7,104 nt of DNA from JBFJVD01 sp041624375 (GCA_041624375.1 JBFJVD010000154.1:1-7104); one strand, 5' to 3'; positions 1-6,023 are shown, numbered from the stretch's first letter. A program made the numbers and translations. Notes: generated from the sequence alone by a model not told the origin.

Positions 1-1605
1 CTGCGGGCCGCCGAAGCCGCGCTCATCTGGTTGAGAGTCCACCGCCAGGTCGTCAACCAGCTGAACGTCTTCCCCGTCCCCGATGGCGACACGGGAACCA
101 ACATGCTGCTGACCATGCAGGAAGCCTGGAAGCGAATCGAGGGACTTGAGGAGCCCACCATCAGCGAAGCGGCCCATGCCCTCGCCGAAGGGGCGCTGAT
201 GGGGGCGCGAGGCAATTCGGGTGTGATTCTCTCTCAGATCCTGCGCGGGTTCGCGCGCGGCCTGGGAACTCGGGAAACCGCCGACGCTGCCGCGATCCGC
301 GACGCCTTGCGAGAGGCGAGTGAGGCGGCCTACCGCGGCGTGGGTCGACCCGTCGAGGGAACGATGCTCACGGTCTGTCGTGAGATCGCTGAAGGGGCTG
401 AGGCTGCCGTGAAGGATGGGGTGACCTCTGTTCTCGAAGTGCTCGAGCGCGTGGTGGAAGCCGCCGACCAATCGGTGCGGCGAACCCCTGATCTGCTGCC
501 GGTGCTGAAGCAGGCAGGCGTCGTCGATTCGGGGGGCAAGGGCCTCTACTTCCTGCTCGAGGGGATGCTGCGCTTCGCCCATGGCCTGGGGCTGGATGAG
601 TCGGACGCCGGTATCCTGCCGCTTGAGGACCTCGATCTGGCCGCCGCCGAGGAGGTGATTGAGCCGGGTCAGGACTGGGAGGTGATCGTCGATTTCCGAC
701 CGCAGGGTGCGCTGGAGTATCCACGCCTCTACGAACAGCTGGGCGCGATGGGGACCTCGATCCAGGTGGGCGAAGGGGAGAAGCTCGTTCGGCTGCATAT
801 CCACGTGCCGGATGGCCGGCAGTACGAGCCGATCGAATTCCTGAGCCGGCTGGGTGTGGTGACAAAGGTGGCGATCGAGAATCTGATGGACCAGATGGGT
901 TCCACCGCCGGCGGCCCAATCCCGCCCGAATTCGCGACCCCGCACCCCGGACAGATCGCGGTGGTGGCCGTGGCGCCCGGTCCGGGATTCGAGCGCGTAT
1001 TCGCCAGCCTGGGAGCTGCCGCCGTTGTGCGTGGCGGGCAATCGATGAATCCGAGCACGAACGACATCCTGGCCGCCTTTGCGGATCTCGCAACCGACAA
1101 GATTGTGATTTTGCCCAACAACAAGAATGTGCAGCTGGCGGCCAGGCAAGCCGCAGATCAAAGCTCAAAGGATGTGGCCGTCGTGCCGAGCGTCTCTGCC
1201 CCCCAAGGCATCGCCGCCTTCCTGCGGCATGATCCCGAAGGTGACTTCGGTGAAGTCGTCGCCGGGATGACCGCTGCGCTGCGCAGCGTCCGCTCCCTTG
1301 AGCTCACCCGAGCAACGCGCTCGGTGGAGATCGATGGCGTGCAGGTGCGCAAAGGCGATATCATCGGCGTACTCGACGGCCAGATTCGCGCCTCGCTGCC
1401 CGACCTGGCCAGCGCCCTATTGCAGATTGTTGGGAGCGAGGAGATCGGCGCGGCAGAGCTGTACACGCTGTTTTCCGGCGAGGACCTGGGTCAAGCGGAA
1501 GCCGAGACGCTGGCAGAGGGGATCCGCGAGCTCCGGCCGGACGCCGATGTCGAAGTGGTCGAAGGCGGCCAGCCGCACTATCCGCTGATCGTCTCGATCG
1601 AATGA
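1..1605 (+). CDS. fakA: FakA/YloV-like DAK2-domain protein (5' end outside window)
   Basis: Members of this family (FakA in Staphylococcus, YloV in Bacillus) are the ATP-binding kinase subunit that phosphorylates fatty acids carried by FakB/DegV-type proteins in the cytoplasm. The reading frame is open from base 1, and a TTG lies at 31, but the residues before it (LRAAEAALIWL) align with the helix that precedes the nucleotide site in the family, so the true start is probably just upstream. The DhaL-like kinase domain shows NVFPVPDGDTGTNM (from nt 64), whose aspartates bind Mg-ATP, and then GARGNSGVILSQILRGFA. The middle domain has the family's HIH motif (LHIHVPDG, near nt 795-820) followed by VAIENLMDQM. 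The C-terminal domain has GGQSMNPST and LPNNKNVQLAA, both family signatures. The 3' end is complete (TGA at 1603-1605). No FakB/DegV gene is in view. The family call is firm; the fatty-acid substrate is inferred from characterised Firmicutes members. Confidence 0.9.
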   Translation: MRAAEAALIWLRVHRQVVNQLNVFPVPDGDTGTNMLLTMQEAWKRIEGLEEPTISEAAHALAEGALMGARGNSGVILSQILRGFARGLGTRETADAAAIRDALREASEAAYRGVGRPVEGTMLTVCREIAEGAEAAVKDGVTSVLEVLERVVEAADQSVRRTPDLLPVLKQAGVVDSGGKGLYFLLEGMLRFAHGLGLDESDAGILPLEDLDLAAAEEVIEPGQDWEVIVDFRPQGALEYPRLYEQLGAMGTSIQVGEGEKLVRLHIHVPDGRQYEPIEFLSRLGVVTKVAIENLMDQMGSTAGGPIPPEFATPHPGQIAVVAVAPGPGFERVFASLGAAAVVRGGQSMNPSTNDILAAFADLATDKIVILPNNKNVQLAARQAADQSSKDVAVVPSVSAPQGIAAFLRHDPEGDFGEVVAGMTAALRSVRSLELTRATRSVEIDGVQVRKGDIIGVLDGQIRASLPDLASALLQIVGSEEIGAAELYTLFSGEDLGQAEAETLAEGIRELRPDADVEVVEGGQPHYPLIVSIE

Positions 1606-1617
1606 AGCACATCAAAG

Positions 1618-1654
1618 GGAGCTTCCGGGAAGCTTAAAGCTTCCCGGAAGCTCC
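1618..1654. terminator. 37-nt perfect palindrome between convergent genes, probable bidirectional terminator
   Basis: The 18-nt arms at 1618-1635 and 1637-1654 are exact reverse complements around a single A. The stem starts 12 nt after the stop of the DAK2 gene and lies 33 nt past the stop of the convergent PKD gene, which is where a shared terminator belongs. There is no U-tract for plus-strand transcripts (GTGTGACAG follows). Minus-strand transcripts continue with CTTTGATG, a weak one. Each arm is itself nearly self-complementary (AGCTTCC-G-GGAAGCT and AGCTTCC-C-GGAAGCT), so two small hairpins are an alternative fold. Stem strength and position support a terminator; the poor U-tract leaves an RNA-stability element or a dispersed palindrome possible. 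Confidence 0.6.
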
Positions 1655-1686
1655 GTGTGACAGGGGGATCGAATGATGACCGGCCG

Positions 1687-3213
1687 CTAGTCCCCGCCGG
1701 AGCCTCTGCGCCCCCCGCGTTCGGCTTCACGGGCCTCGCGGGCGAGGTCCTTGTAGTAGTCTCGGACGCACTTCCAATCCTGTCCGCAGCTTTCATACAT
1801 CGACATCACCTCGTCGACCGTCACCCCATACTGCTGCGCCAGTTTCTCGGCAGTGCGGGCATCCTGATCCGATTCCCGCTCGCTGCGCCGTTCTTCACGA
1901 GCTTCCTCCCGCTCCTGCCGGCGGTAGTCCTGTACACCCGACTCGAGGATCGCCTCGGCGCTGGTCTCATCGTCCGCCAGGCGGTAGGCTTGCTTGATCT
2001 CGCCCCAGCTGTGCCCGGTGGCATGCGCACTGACCACTTCGGCCCAGTCCGCGCCCGTCTGCTCGGCCAGCTTGGCGGCGTGGTTCAGATCGGAGAGAGT
2101 CAGCCCCATAGCCAGGTAGCCCTGGAGCACATCCATGTCCATCTCGAGGTCCTGTGAAGCCCGGTAGAGCTTCGCCAGATCGCCCGCCGAGGTCCCGGCC
2201 TCCAGGCGGTCGAGGGCGTCCTCGAAGTCGGCCTCAAAGCGGGTCACCAGGCGGATCGCCGAGCGGATATCCCGGATCGAACTTTCCCCGGAAATCACCC
2301 GGCCAACCAGATCGGCGATGCCCACTTCGTCAACCGTCTCGGCGAATCGATCCAGCTGCTTCAAAAGACCCCAGCCGGTGACCTCAAGCTTCCAATCCAG
2401 GATCTCTTCCCAGGTGAGCTCTTCGATCACCAGGGCGAGCTTGTACGCCTGCCACATCTGGCCAAATCCAAGCTGCGATCCGGTGAGGCCGCCGCGGAAG
2501 AAGTCATAAATGTCCTCGCAGCTGTACAGCTGCTCCGCCTGACCCGGGAAGAGCGAACTGACAGCTTCTGCGATCTGTTCTGCGCGTGGATGGCAGGCTT
2601 CCTCTGGATCGAAGACCACGATGGTCAGGGTGTCGGTGTGGGAAAAGCCGCAGTCGTCGGTCACCGTCACCGTGGCAAGGTACTTGCCAGCGGCGGTGTA
2701 GGTGGCCGAAGCGCTTGCCTCATCCACAGCCAAGTCGGCGGCGCCATCAAACGTCCACTCGTAGGCATAGGGCGCCTGCCCGCCGCTCACTTCAGCTGAA
2801 AACGTGGCCGTCGCCTGGCCACCTTCCAGCATGTAGATGGGCGGGAAGGTATCGCTCGACAGGCTGACCGTCGGTCCAATGTCAATCGTGCCTTCAGCCA
2901 TACCCTCTGCCATCGGGTCACCGCTGTCGGTGACCGACAGACTCCACGCATAGGTCCCCTGACCCGGATAGGTATGGGTGGTCAGGTGCGGCATGGCGAA
3001 AATATCTTCCTCGGCCAGGGTCTCACCGTCTCCGAAGAACCAGTCGAAGGAATAGGGCGATGTTCCGCCATCCACGGTGACTTCAAAGCTCGCCTCGCCG
3101 CATACGGCGGTGGTAGAGGCCGACACCAACAGCCCCTCCTGACCGAAAACCGAAGTTGGGCTCAGGATCAGCACGAAAACGATCAGTCCCGCAAACCATC
3201 GTCCTTTGTGCAT
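1687..3213 (-). CDS. Secreted protein with two PKD-like domains, helical repeats and a C-terminal CGQDWKC module
   Basis: This 508-residue protein is predicted to be exported. Residues 1-24 form a signal peptide (HKGR, a hydrophobic core, then a likely cut after SVFG), with no later membrane segment or sorting motif. Two PKD-like beta-sandwich domains follow at about 29-112 and 115-200, with YSFDWFFGDGE and YAYEWTFDG and the later strands TYAWSLSVTDS and YLATVTVTDD. Residues about 250-427 hold six alpha-helical units of about 30 residues (for example GFGQMWQAYKLA and HSWGEIKQAYRLA). A highly charged stretch (about 432-450) leads to a final module at 453-491 with CGQDWKCVRDYY, also present in the membrane protein encoded at 4058-5092. 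The start is fixed by AGGAGAGG (3223-3230, minus strand) 9 nt before the ATG. An ECF-type promoter signal lies about 95 nt upstream. The overall function is unknown; surface binding or adhesion is an inference from the PKD domains. Confidence 0.88.
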   Translation of the reverse strand: MHKGRWFAGLIVFVLILSPTSVFGQEGLLVSASTTAVCGEASFEVTVDGGTSPYSFDWFFGDGETLAEEDIFAMPHLTTHTYPGQGTYAWSLSVTDSGDPMAEGMAEGTIDIGPTVSLSSDTFPPIYMLEGGQATATFSAEVSGGQAPYAYEWTFDGAADLAVDEASASATYTAAGKYLATVTVTDDCGFSHTDTLTIVVFDPEEACHPRAEQIAEAVSSLFPGQAEQLYSCEDIYDFFRGGLTGSQLGFGQMWQAYKLALVIEELTWEEILDWKLEVTGWGLLKQLDRFAETVDEVGIADLVGRVISGESSIRDIRSAIRLVTRFEADFEDALDRLEAGTSAGDLAKLYRASQDLEMDMDVLQGYLAMGLTLSDLNHAAKLAEQTGADWAEVVSAHATGHSWGEIKQAYRLADDETSAEAILESGVQDYRRQEREEAREERRSERESDQDARTAEKLAQQYGVTVDEVMSMYESCGQDWKCVRDYYKDLAREAREAERGGRRGSGGD

Positions 3214-3222
3214 ATTTGATGA

Positions 3223-3230
3223 CCTCTCCT
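3223..3230 (-). promoter_or_regulatory. Shine-Dalgarno of the PKD-protein gene
   Basis: Read on the minus strand, AGGAGAGG sits 9 nt before the ATG at 3213-3211. It is among the strongest ribosome binding sites in the window and decides this start. Confidence 0.8.
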
Positions 3231-3261
3231 AATCAACAACTACTCGCAACCGTGAATGTGC

Positions 3262-3275
3262 CTGCCCAAGGGCAG
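3262..3275 (-). other. Small hairpin in the predicted 5' leader of the PKD gene
   Basis: CTGCCC and GGGCAG pair around two central bases, giving about 5 bp with a 4-nt loop. It falls inside the leader expected if the ECF-type promoter at 3308-3336 is used. No U-tract follows, so it is not a typical intrinsic terminator. It may be a leader stem or chance. Confidence 0.25.
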
Positions 3276-3307
3276 CCTGCTTGCTTGTCCATCCAATCTC
3301 ACCCCGG

Positions 3308-3336
3308 CCAACGCATGGCCGATTTGGTTGTTACAA
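3308..3336 (-). promoter_or_regulatory. ECF-type promoter of the PKD-protein gene
   Basis: On the minus strand TTGTAACAA (3336-3328) is followed after exactly 14 nt by CGTTGG (3313-3308). Counted from GTAAC the spacer is 16 nt, the usual distance between the AAC-containing -35 and CGT-type -10 of ECF promoters. The same pair at the same spacing occurs before the sigma factor gene (3475-3503) and before the TPR-like gene (5189-5217). It would give a leader of roughly 85-90 nt ahead of the ATG at 3213. That the neighbouring ECF factor reads it is inferred from proximity and repetition. Confidence 0.7.
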
Positions 3337-3425
3337 AACTGCAAACGGTACCCTGGTCCTGCCGGCCAGTGCGTTCTAGACATGTTTCGGGCGTAAATCA
3401 GCCATAACCCGGCATGCTCCCCGCA

Positions 3426-3456
3426 TTGACCGCTTGCCCGATCGTCCAAGTATGCT
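3426..3456 (+). promoter_or_regulatory. Candidate housekeeping promoter of the ECF sigma gene
   Basis: TTGACC (3426-3431) and TATGCT (3451-3456) resemble -35 and -10 hexamers, but the 19-nt spacer is longer than ideal. Transcription would begin near 3463, leaving a leader of about 40 nt before the ATG at 3505. It could supply basal sigma factor before any autoregulation. The support is weak. Confidence 0.35.
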
Positions 3457-3474
3457 AGCCTCGCGCCGTGATGC

Positions 3475-3503
3475 TTGTAACAAACCCCAAAGACGGTCGT
3501 TGG
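3475..3503 (+). promoter_or_regulatory. ECF-type promoter signal directly before the sigma factor gene
   Basis: TTGTAACAA (3475-3483), 14 nt, then CGTTGG (3498-3503): the same element and spacing as at 3308-3336, and with the identical -10. It suggests autoregulation of the ECF gene. The -10 ends one base before the ATG at 3505, so the expected transcript start falls at or a few bases past the start codon. That would mean a leaderless mRNA or some other arrangement. No Shine-Dalgarno is visible before this ATG, which fits a leaderless message. Confidence 0.6.
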
Positions 3504-3504
3504 C

Positions 3505-4074
3505 ATGGGTAGAGTTGACAAAGCTCGGCATGACGACGCCGATCTCATTCGGCGAGCGCAGGATGGACAGGTTGAAGCCTTTGGCGAGCTCTACCGCCGC
3601 TACATCGACGTCATCTACCGCTACATCCGTGCCAGGGTCGGAAACGACCATGATGCGGAGGACCTTGCGGAGACGGTCTTCCTGCGAGCATTTGAATCCC
3701 TGGAGCGTTATGAGGAGCGTGGATGGCCGTTCTCGGCTTATCTCTACCGGGTGGCGAAGAACGCCCTGGCGGATCACTACCGCCGGCAGGTGGACACCTC
3801 GCCCGTCGAAGAGATGGTTGGATTGGCTGATGGAAGGCCCTCTATCGATCACGACCTGGAGGTCGCGGAACAGCTGGACTCGATTCGGGCCGCACTGGCC
3901 GAGCTGCCCGACGAGTACCAGGAGGTCATACATTTGCGCGTGGCGTTGGCCCTCCCCACGAAGACTGTGGCGGAGTGGATGAATCGGAGCGAAGTTTCCG
4001 TGAGAGTCCTGCTCCACCGGGCGCTCAAGGATCTGCGACTCAAAGTGCGGCAGGCGTATGAAACCACCGACTGA
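3505..4074 (+). CDS. ECF-type RNA polymerase sigma factor
   Basis: This 189-residue protein has the two-domain plan of extracytoplasmic-function sigma factors, which direct RNA polymerase to a small regulon when released by a partner protein. Region 2 spans about 12-96 (DADLIRRAQDGQVEAFGELY, then DHDAEDLAETVFLRAFESL, then FSAYLYRVAKNALADHYRR). Region 4 spans about 122-182 (LAELPDEYQEVIHLRV, then the helix-turn-helix TVAEWMNRSEVSVRVLLHRALKDLR, truncated here to the family pattern S-V-R-V-x-x-H-R-A). ATG 3505 is chosen because an in-frame stop lies at 3478-3480 and no other ATG, GTG or TTG occurs before region 2. The next gene starts inside this one (17-nt overlap), a usual sigma/anti-sigma arrangement. 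An ECF-type promoter signal just upstream suggests autoregulation. The ECF subgroup cannot be assigned by eye. Confidence 0.93.
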   Translation: MGRVDKARHDDADLIRRAQDGQVEAFGELYRRYIDVIYRYIRARVGNDHDAEDLAETVFLRAFESLERYEERGWPFSAYLYRVAKNALADHYRRQVDTSPVEEMVGLADGRPSIDHDLEVAEQLDSIRAALAELPDEYQEVIHLRVALALPTKTVAEWMNRSEVSVRVLLHRALKDLRLKVRQAYETTD

Positions 4075-5092
4075 GAAGCAGCTGCAAATCCTTGACGAGT
4101 GCCTCGATCGAATCCTTGCGGGTGAGATGACACTCGAAACCTGCCAGCGCGCCTACCCCGAGGCTGCGCAGGCGCTCGGCGAATGGATGGATTCGGTCGG
4201 CCTGGTGAAGTCGGTGCTGGTTCCCACGGGCCCTCGTCCGGGCTTCGTGGATGCAACGGAGACCCGCCTGATGAATCGGATGCGAGCCGCCCGAGCCCGC
4301 AAGGATCGACCGGCTCGCAGACGATCTCCATCCCTGGCAAGCCGGCTCTTCGGCGCGAGGCGGCTGGCCTTTGCCCTTGCCAGCGTCTTGCTTGCCTTCC
4401 TCATGCTCACCAGCTCGGTTGGCGTCGCCCTGGCCTCGGAGCAGGCGCTCCCCGGCGATCTGCTCTACGGCGTCAAGCGCGGCCTGGAGGAAGCGCGCAT
4501 CGCACTTGCAGCCGACCCGATCGCACAGGTCGAGCTCCTCGGGAGCTATGCCGACCGTCGACTGGGCGAGATTGAGGCGCTCGCTGCCGCAGGACGCCAG
4601 GAAGACCTCCCCGATGCCGTCACAGATTATGGCAAAGCGATCGACCGCCTTTCCGGCGCCGGTGCGGCTCTCCCACCAGAGTCAAAGGCGATGACGGAAG
4701 CCGAGATCGATACCCAGCTCGCCCGCCACCTGGCCGTCCTTGAAAGAGTCCAGCAACAGGTTCCGCCCCAGGCTCAGGAAGCGCTTGCGAGGGTCATCGC
4801 CCGGTCGGAAGATCGCCTTAACAACGATTTTAAGAAACACGAACAGCAGGAACGGAAGGCCCTGCAGGAGGAGCGGCGCCAGGAACGTGAAGCGGAACGC
4901 GACCAACGTACCGCCGAGCAGATAGCCAGGCAACACGATGTCTCCGTTGAAGAGGTCTGGGCGATCTTCAATGGCCCATGCGGTCAGGACTGGAAATGCG
5001 TCCGTGACTATTACAGGGATCTCCGACAGCAGGATCGCGGCAACGGAAACGGCAACCGGGGAAATCCTCAGAACAACAAGAACGACGAGTAG
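4058..5092 (+). CDS. DUF5667-type single-pass membrane protein, probable anti-sigma partner
   Basis: This 344-residue protein is predicted to cross the membrane once. Residues 1-50 carry a helical segment (LDECLDRILAGEMTLETCQ, then YPEAAQALGEWM) of a type common at the N-terminus of such proteins. Arg-rich residues 79-102 precede the membrane helix at about 103-126, so by the positive-inside rule the N-terminus is cytoplasmic and the C-terminus external. A DUF5667-like domain follows (LPGDLLYGVKRGLEEARIAL at 131-150, on to about 235), then a charged coiled-coil stretch (about 250-283) and the module with CGQDWKCVRDYY (308-319) shared with the PKD protein. The Asn/Gly-rich tail looks disordered. 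ATG 4058 overlaps the sigma gene by 17 nt, implying translational coupling. The anti-sigma role is inferred from this position and topology; no classical zinc-binding anti-sigma motif (HxxxCxxC) is visible. Confidence 0.85.
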   Translation: MKPPTEKQLQILDECLDRILAGEMTLETCQRAYPEAAQALGEWMDSVGLVKSVLVPTGPRPGFVDATETRLMNRMRAARARKDRPARRRSPSLASRLFGARRLAFALASVLLAFLMLTSSVGVALASEQALPGDLLYGVKRGLEEARIALAADPIAQVELLGSYADRRLGEIEALAAAGRQEDLPDAVTDYGKAIDRLSGAGAALPPESKAMTEAEIDTQLARHLAVLERVQQQVPPQAQEALARVIARSEDRLNNDFKKHEQQERKALQEERRQEREAERDQRTAEQIARQHDVSVEEVWAIFNGPCGQDWKCVRDYYRDLRQQDRGNGNGNRGNPQNNKNDE

Positions 5093-5188
5093 GTCACGCC
5101 CCCATACCCGACCTCACTTAGCTCTTACCGTCAATCGAGACCGCCCTCGGGCGGCCCTTCTGGCAGGGACGGCTTCTACAGCACGAAT
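5093..5188. other. Spacer after the sigma/anti-sigma operon with a weak hairpin
   Basis: I see no gene in this stretch. A short stem, CCGCC/GGCGG with a CTCG loop (5141-5154), is followed by CCCTTCT. It could be a weak terminator for the upstream operon, but the stem is short and the T-tract poor, so readthrough into the 5255 gene is possible. Confidence 0.35.
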
Positions 5189-5217
5189 TTGTAACAAATC
5201 TTGGCCTTTTGCGATTG
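5189..5217 (+). promoter_or_regulatory. ECF-type promoter of the TPR-like/receiver gene pair
   Basis: TTGTAACAA (5189-5197), 14 nt, then CGATTG (5212-5217). The -35-like part is identical to the two sites in the divergent region; the -10 differs at two of six positions. The predicted transcript start is near 5222-5228, leaving about 30 nt of leader with a good Shine-Dalgarno before ATG 5255. This places the small operon in the same inferred regulon. Confidence 0.6.
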
Positions 5218-5254
5218 TCTTCTTGATTAGACACGCGGATCAAGAGGTCCATCG

Positions 5255-5494
5255 ATGGCATCGAACCAAGATTTGGCAGGAAACGGCAAACATCGAGCGC
5301 CGGCTCACACCATCGAGGAAGCGCTCGCGCTCGCCCGCGCCGCCATTCATCGCGGGGAGCTTGCGCGCGGCCAGCAGGCCCTCGCTTGGGTCCTGAAACG
5401 GGAACCCGGCAACAGGGCCGCATGGTTTTGGATGGCGTGCTGCGTCAGCGACGAAGGGGAGAAAGCCGACTGCTATCGGCGGGCAGGCACCTAG
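5255..5494 (+). CDS. Short TPR-like protein
   Basis: This 79-residue protein is mostly one tetratricopeptide-like helical hairpin: EEALALARAAIHRGELARGQ, then ALAWVLKREPGNRAAWFWMA, where small residues, the E-P-G-N turn and A-A-W match TPR consensus positions. The following helix (DEGEKADCYRRA) would begin a second unit, but translation stops at GT-TAG, where related proteins usually continue through another helix. No other frame continues the pattern, so it is either naturally short or truncated. Three cysteines occur late (62, 63, 73). No signal peptide or membrane segment is seen, so it is probably cytoplasmic. AAGAGGT at 5242-5248 supports ATG 5255. It is followed after 40 nt by the receiver gene, probably in the same transcript. 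A protein-protein adaptor role is inferred. Confidence 0.75.
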   Translation: MASNQDLAGNGKHRAPAHTIEEALALARAAIHRGELARGQQALAWVLKREPGNRAAWFWMACCVSDEGEKADCYRRAGT

Positions 5495-5534
5495 CGAACC
5501 ACGGCTCGAGCTCAGCGCAGCGAGGTGAAAGACA

Positions 5535-5966
5535 ATGACATTCCAGGCTGTCCATCAGGACACGGACCTGCAGCTCCAGCCAGTCAACCAGACCGTACGT
5601 GTCTTGGTCTTGGACGCCTCACGGCCCTGCATGGAAGCTGCCGCTGACATGCTTCGCCTCGTCGGCTACTCGGTCTATGCGTTTCAGGATCTGAATGATG
5701 CGCTGCTCGCCCTGGACACGCTGGCCCCCCATCTCGTCCTCGTCGATGTCGGGTCGGAGTCCTACAAGGCGATTGAACAGATCCGCTCGCTTCGCGGCCG
5801 CGCGACGAGCTTCGATCTCCGGGTCGTGGCCATGAGCGTCGAAGTCGTACCCGCCGACCGCAAGGGCTTACATGCCGCCGGCGTTGGGGGCTGGCTGGTC
5901 AAACCGTTCACGATTGAAGACCTGCAAGCGGTGGCCGCCCTGCCAAGCCCGGCCTCCGCGTCCTGA
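5535..5966 (+). CDS. Stand-alone CheY-like receiver protein with an incomplete acidic pocket
   Basis: This 143-residue protein is a single receiver domain (about 21-135) with a short N-terminal extension and no output domain. VRVLVLDAS (21-29) is strand 1. Asp27 is the only acid where canonical receivers have two adjacent ones (Ala28 replaces the second). LVLVDV places the expected phosphoacceptor at Asp71, MSVE gives Ser101 at the Thr/Ser switch position, and VKPF gives the conserved Lys123. The usual M-P-x-x-x-G loop after the phosphorylated Asp is replaced by GSES. The missing second acid may weaken Mg binding and phosphorylation, so it could act partly without phosphate. GAGGTG (5522-5527) lies 7 nt before ATG 5535. 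No histidine kinase is in view. It is probably co-transcribed with the TPR-like gene and ends before a strong terminator at 5994-6023. Confidence 0.85.
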   Translation: MTFQAVHQDTDLQLQPVNQTVRVLVLDASRPCMEAAADMLRLVGYSVYAFQDLNDALLALDTLAPHLVLVDVGSESYKAIEQIRSLRGRATSFDLRVVAMSVEVVPADRKGLHAAGVGGWLVKPFTIEDLQAVAALPSPASAS

Positions 5967-5993
5967 AGCAGGCGTACGCTTTCCTCGAAAACA

Positions 5994-6023
5994 AACAGGC
6001 CCGCATCGAGCTGCGGGCCTGTT
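5994..6023. terminator. Strong bidirectional intrinsic terminator
   Basis: AACAGGCCCGCA (5994-6005) and TGCGGGCCTGTT (6012-6023) are exact reverse complements around a 6-nt loop. Plus-strand transcripts from the receiver gene run into TTATGTCTTT. Minus-strand transcripts from the CBS gene run into TTTGTTTTC, the better U-tract. It lies between the two convergent genes, so it probably ends both. Confidence 0.85.

Noticed and set aside
368..1168. 266-codon open frame on the minus strand inside the DAK2 gene
   Set aside because: It is rich in Arg, Pro and Ser with no domain pattern, as expected from the antisense of GC-rich coding DNA; the plus-strand protein has clear family motifs throughout.
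1657..2157. 166-codon plus-strand open frame opposite the 3' part of the PKD gene
   Set aside because: It overlaps the shared C-terminal module, which is conserved at protein level on the minus strand; its own translation shows no recognisable pattern.
3376..4017. 213-codon minus-strand open frame across the sigma factor gene
   Set aside because: It is antisense to a well-conserved ECF factor, would cover the whole promoter region, and resembles nothing known to me.
5188..5198. TTTGTAACAAA read as a symmetric repressor operator
   Set aside because: It is symmetric around one base, but only the 9-nt core recurs and it is always paired with a CGWT element at fixed spacing and orientation, which fits a directional promoter better.
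4938..5396. 152-codon plus-strand open frame linking the DUF5667 gene to the TPR-like gene
   Set aside because: It is out of frame with both real genes, rich in Arg, Ser and Thr, and has no supporting ribosome binding site.
5440..5534. Frameshift that would extend the short TPR-like protein
   Set aside because: I read the other two forward frames past the TAG at 5492; neither continues a TPR-like pattern, so there is no evidence for a simple frameshift.
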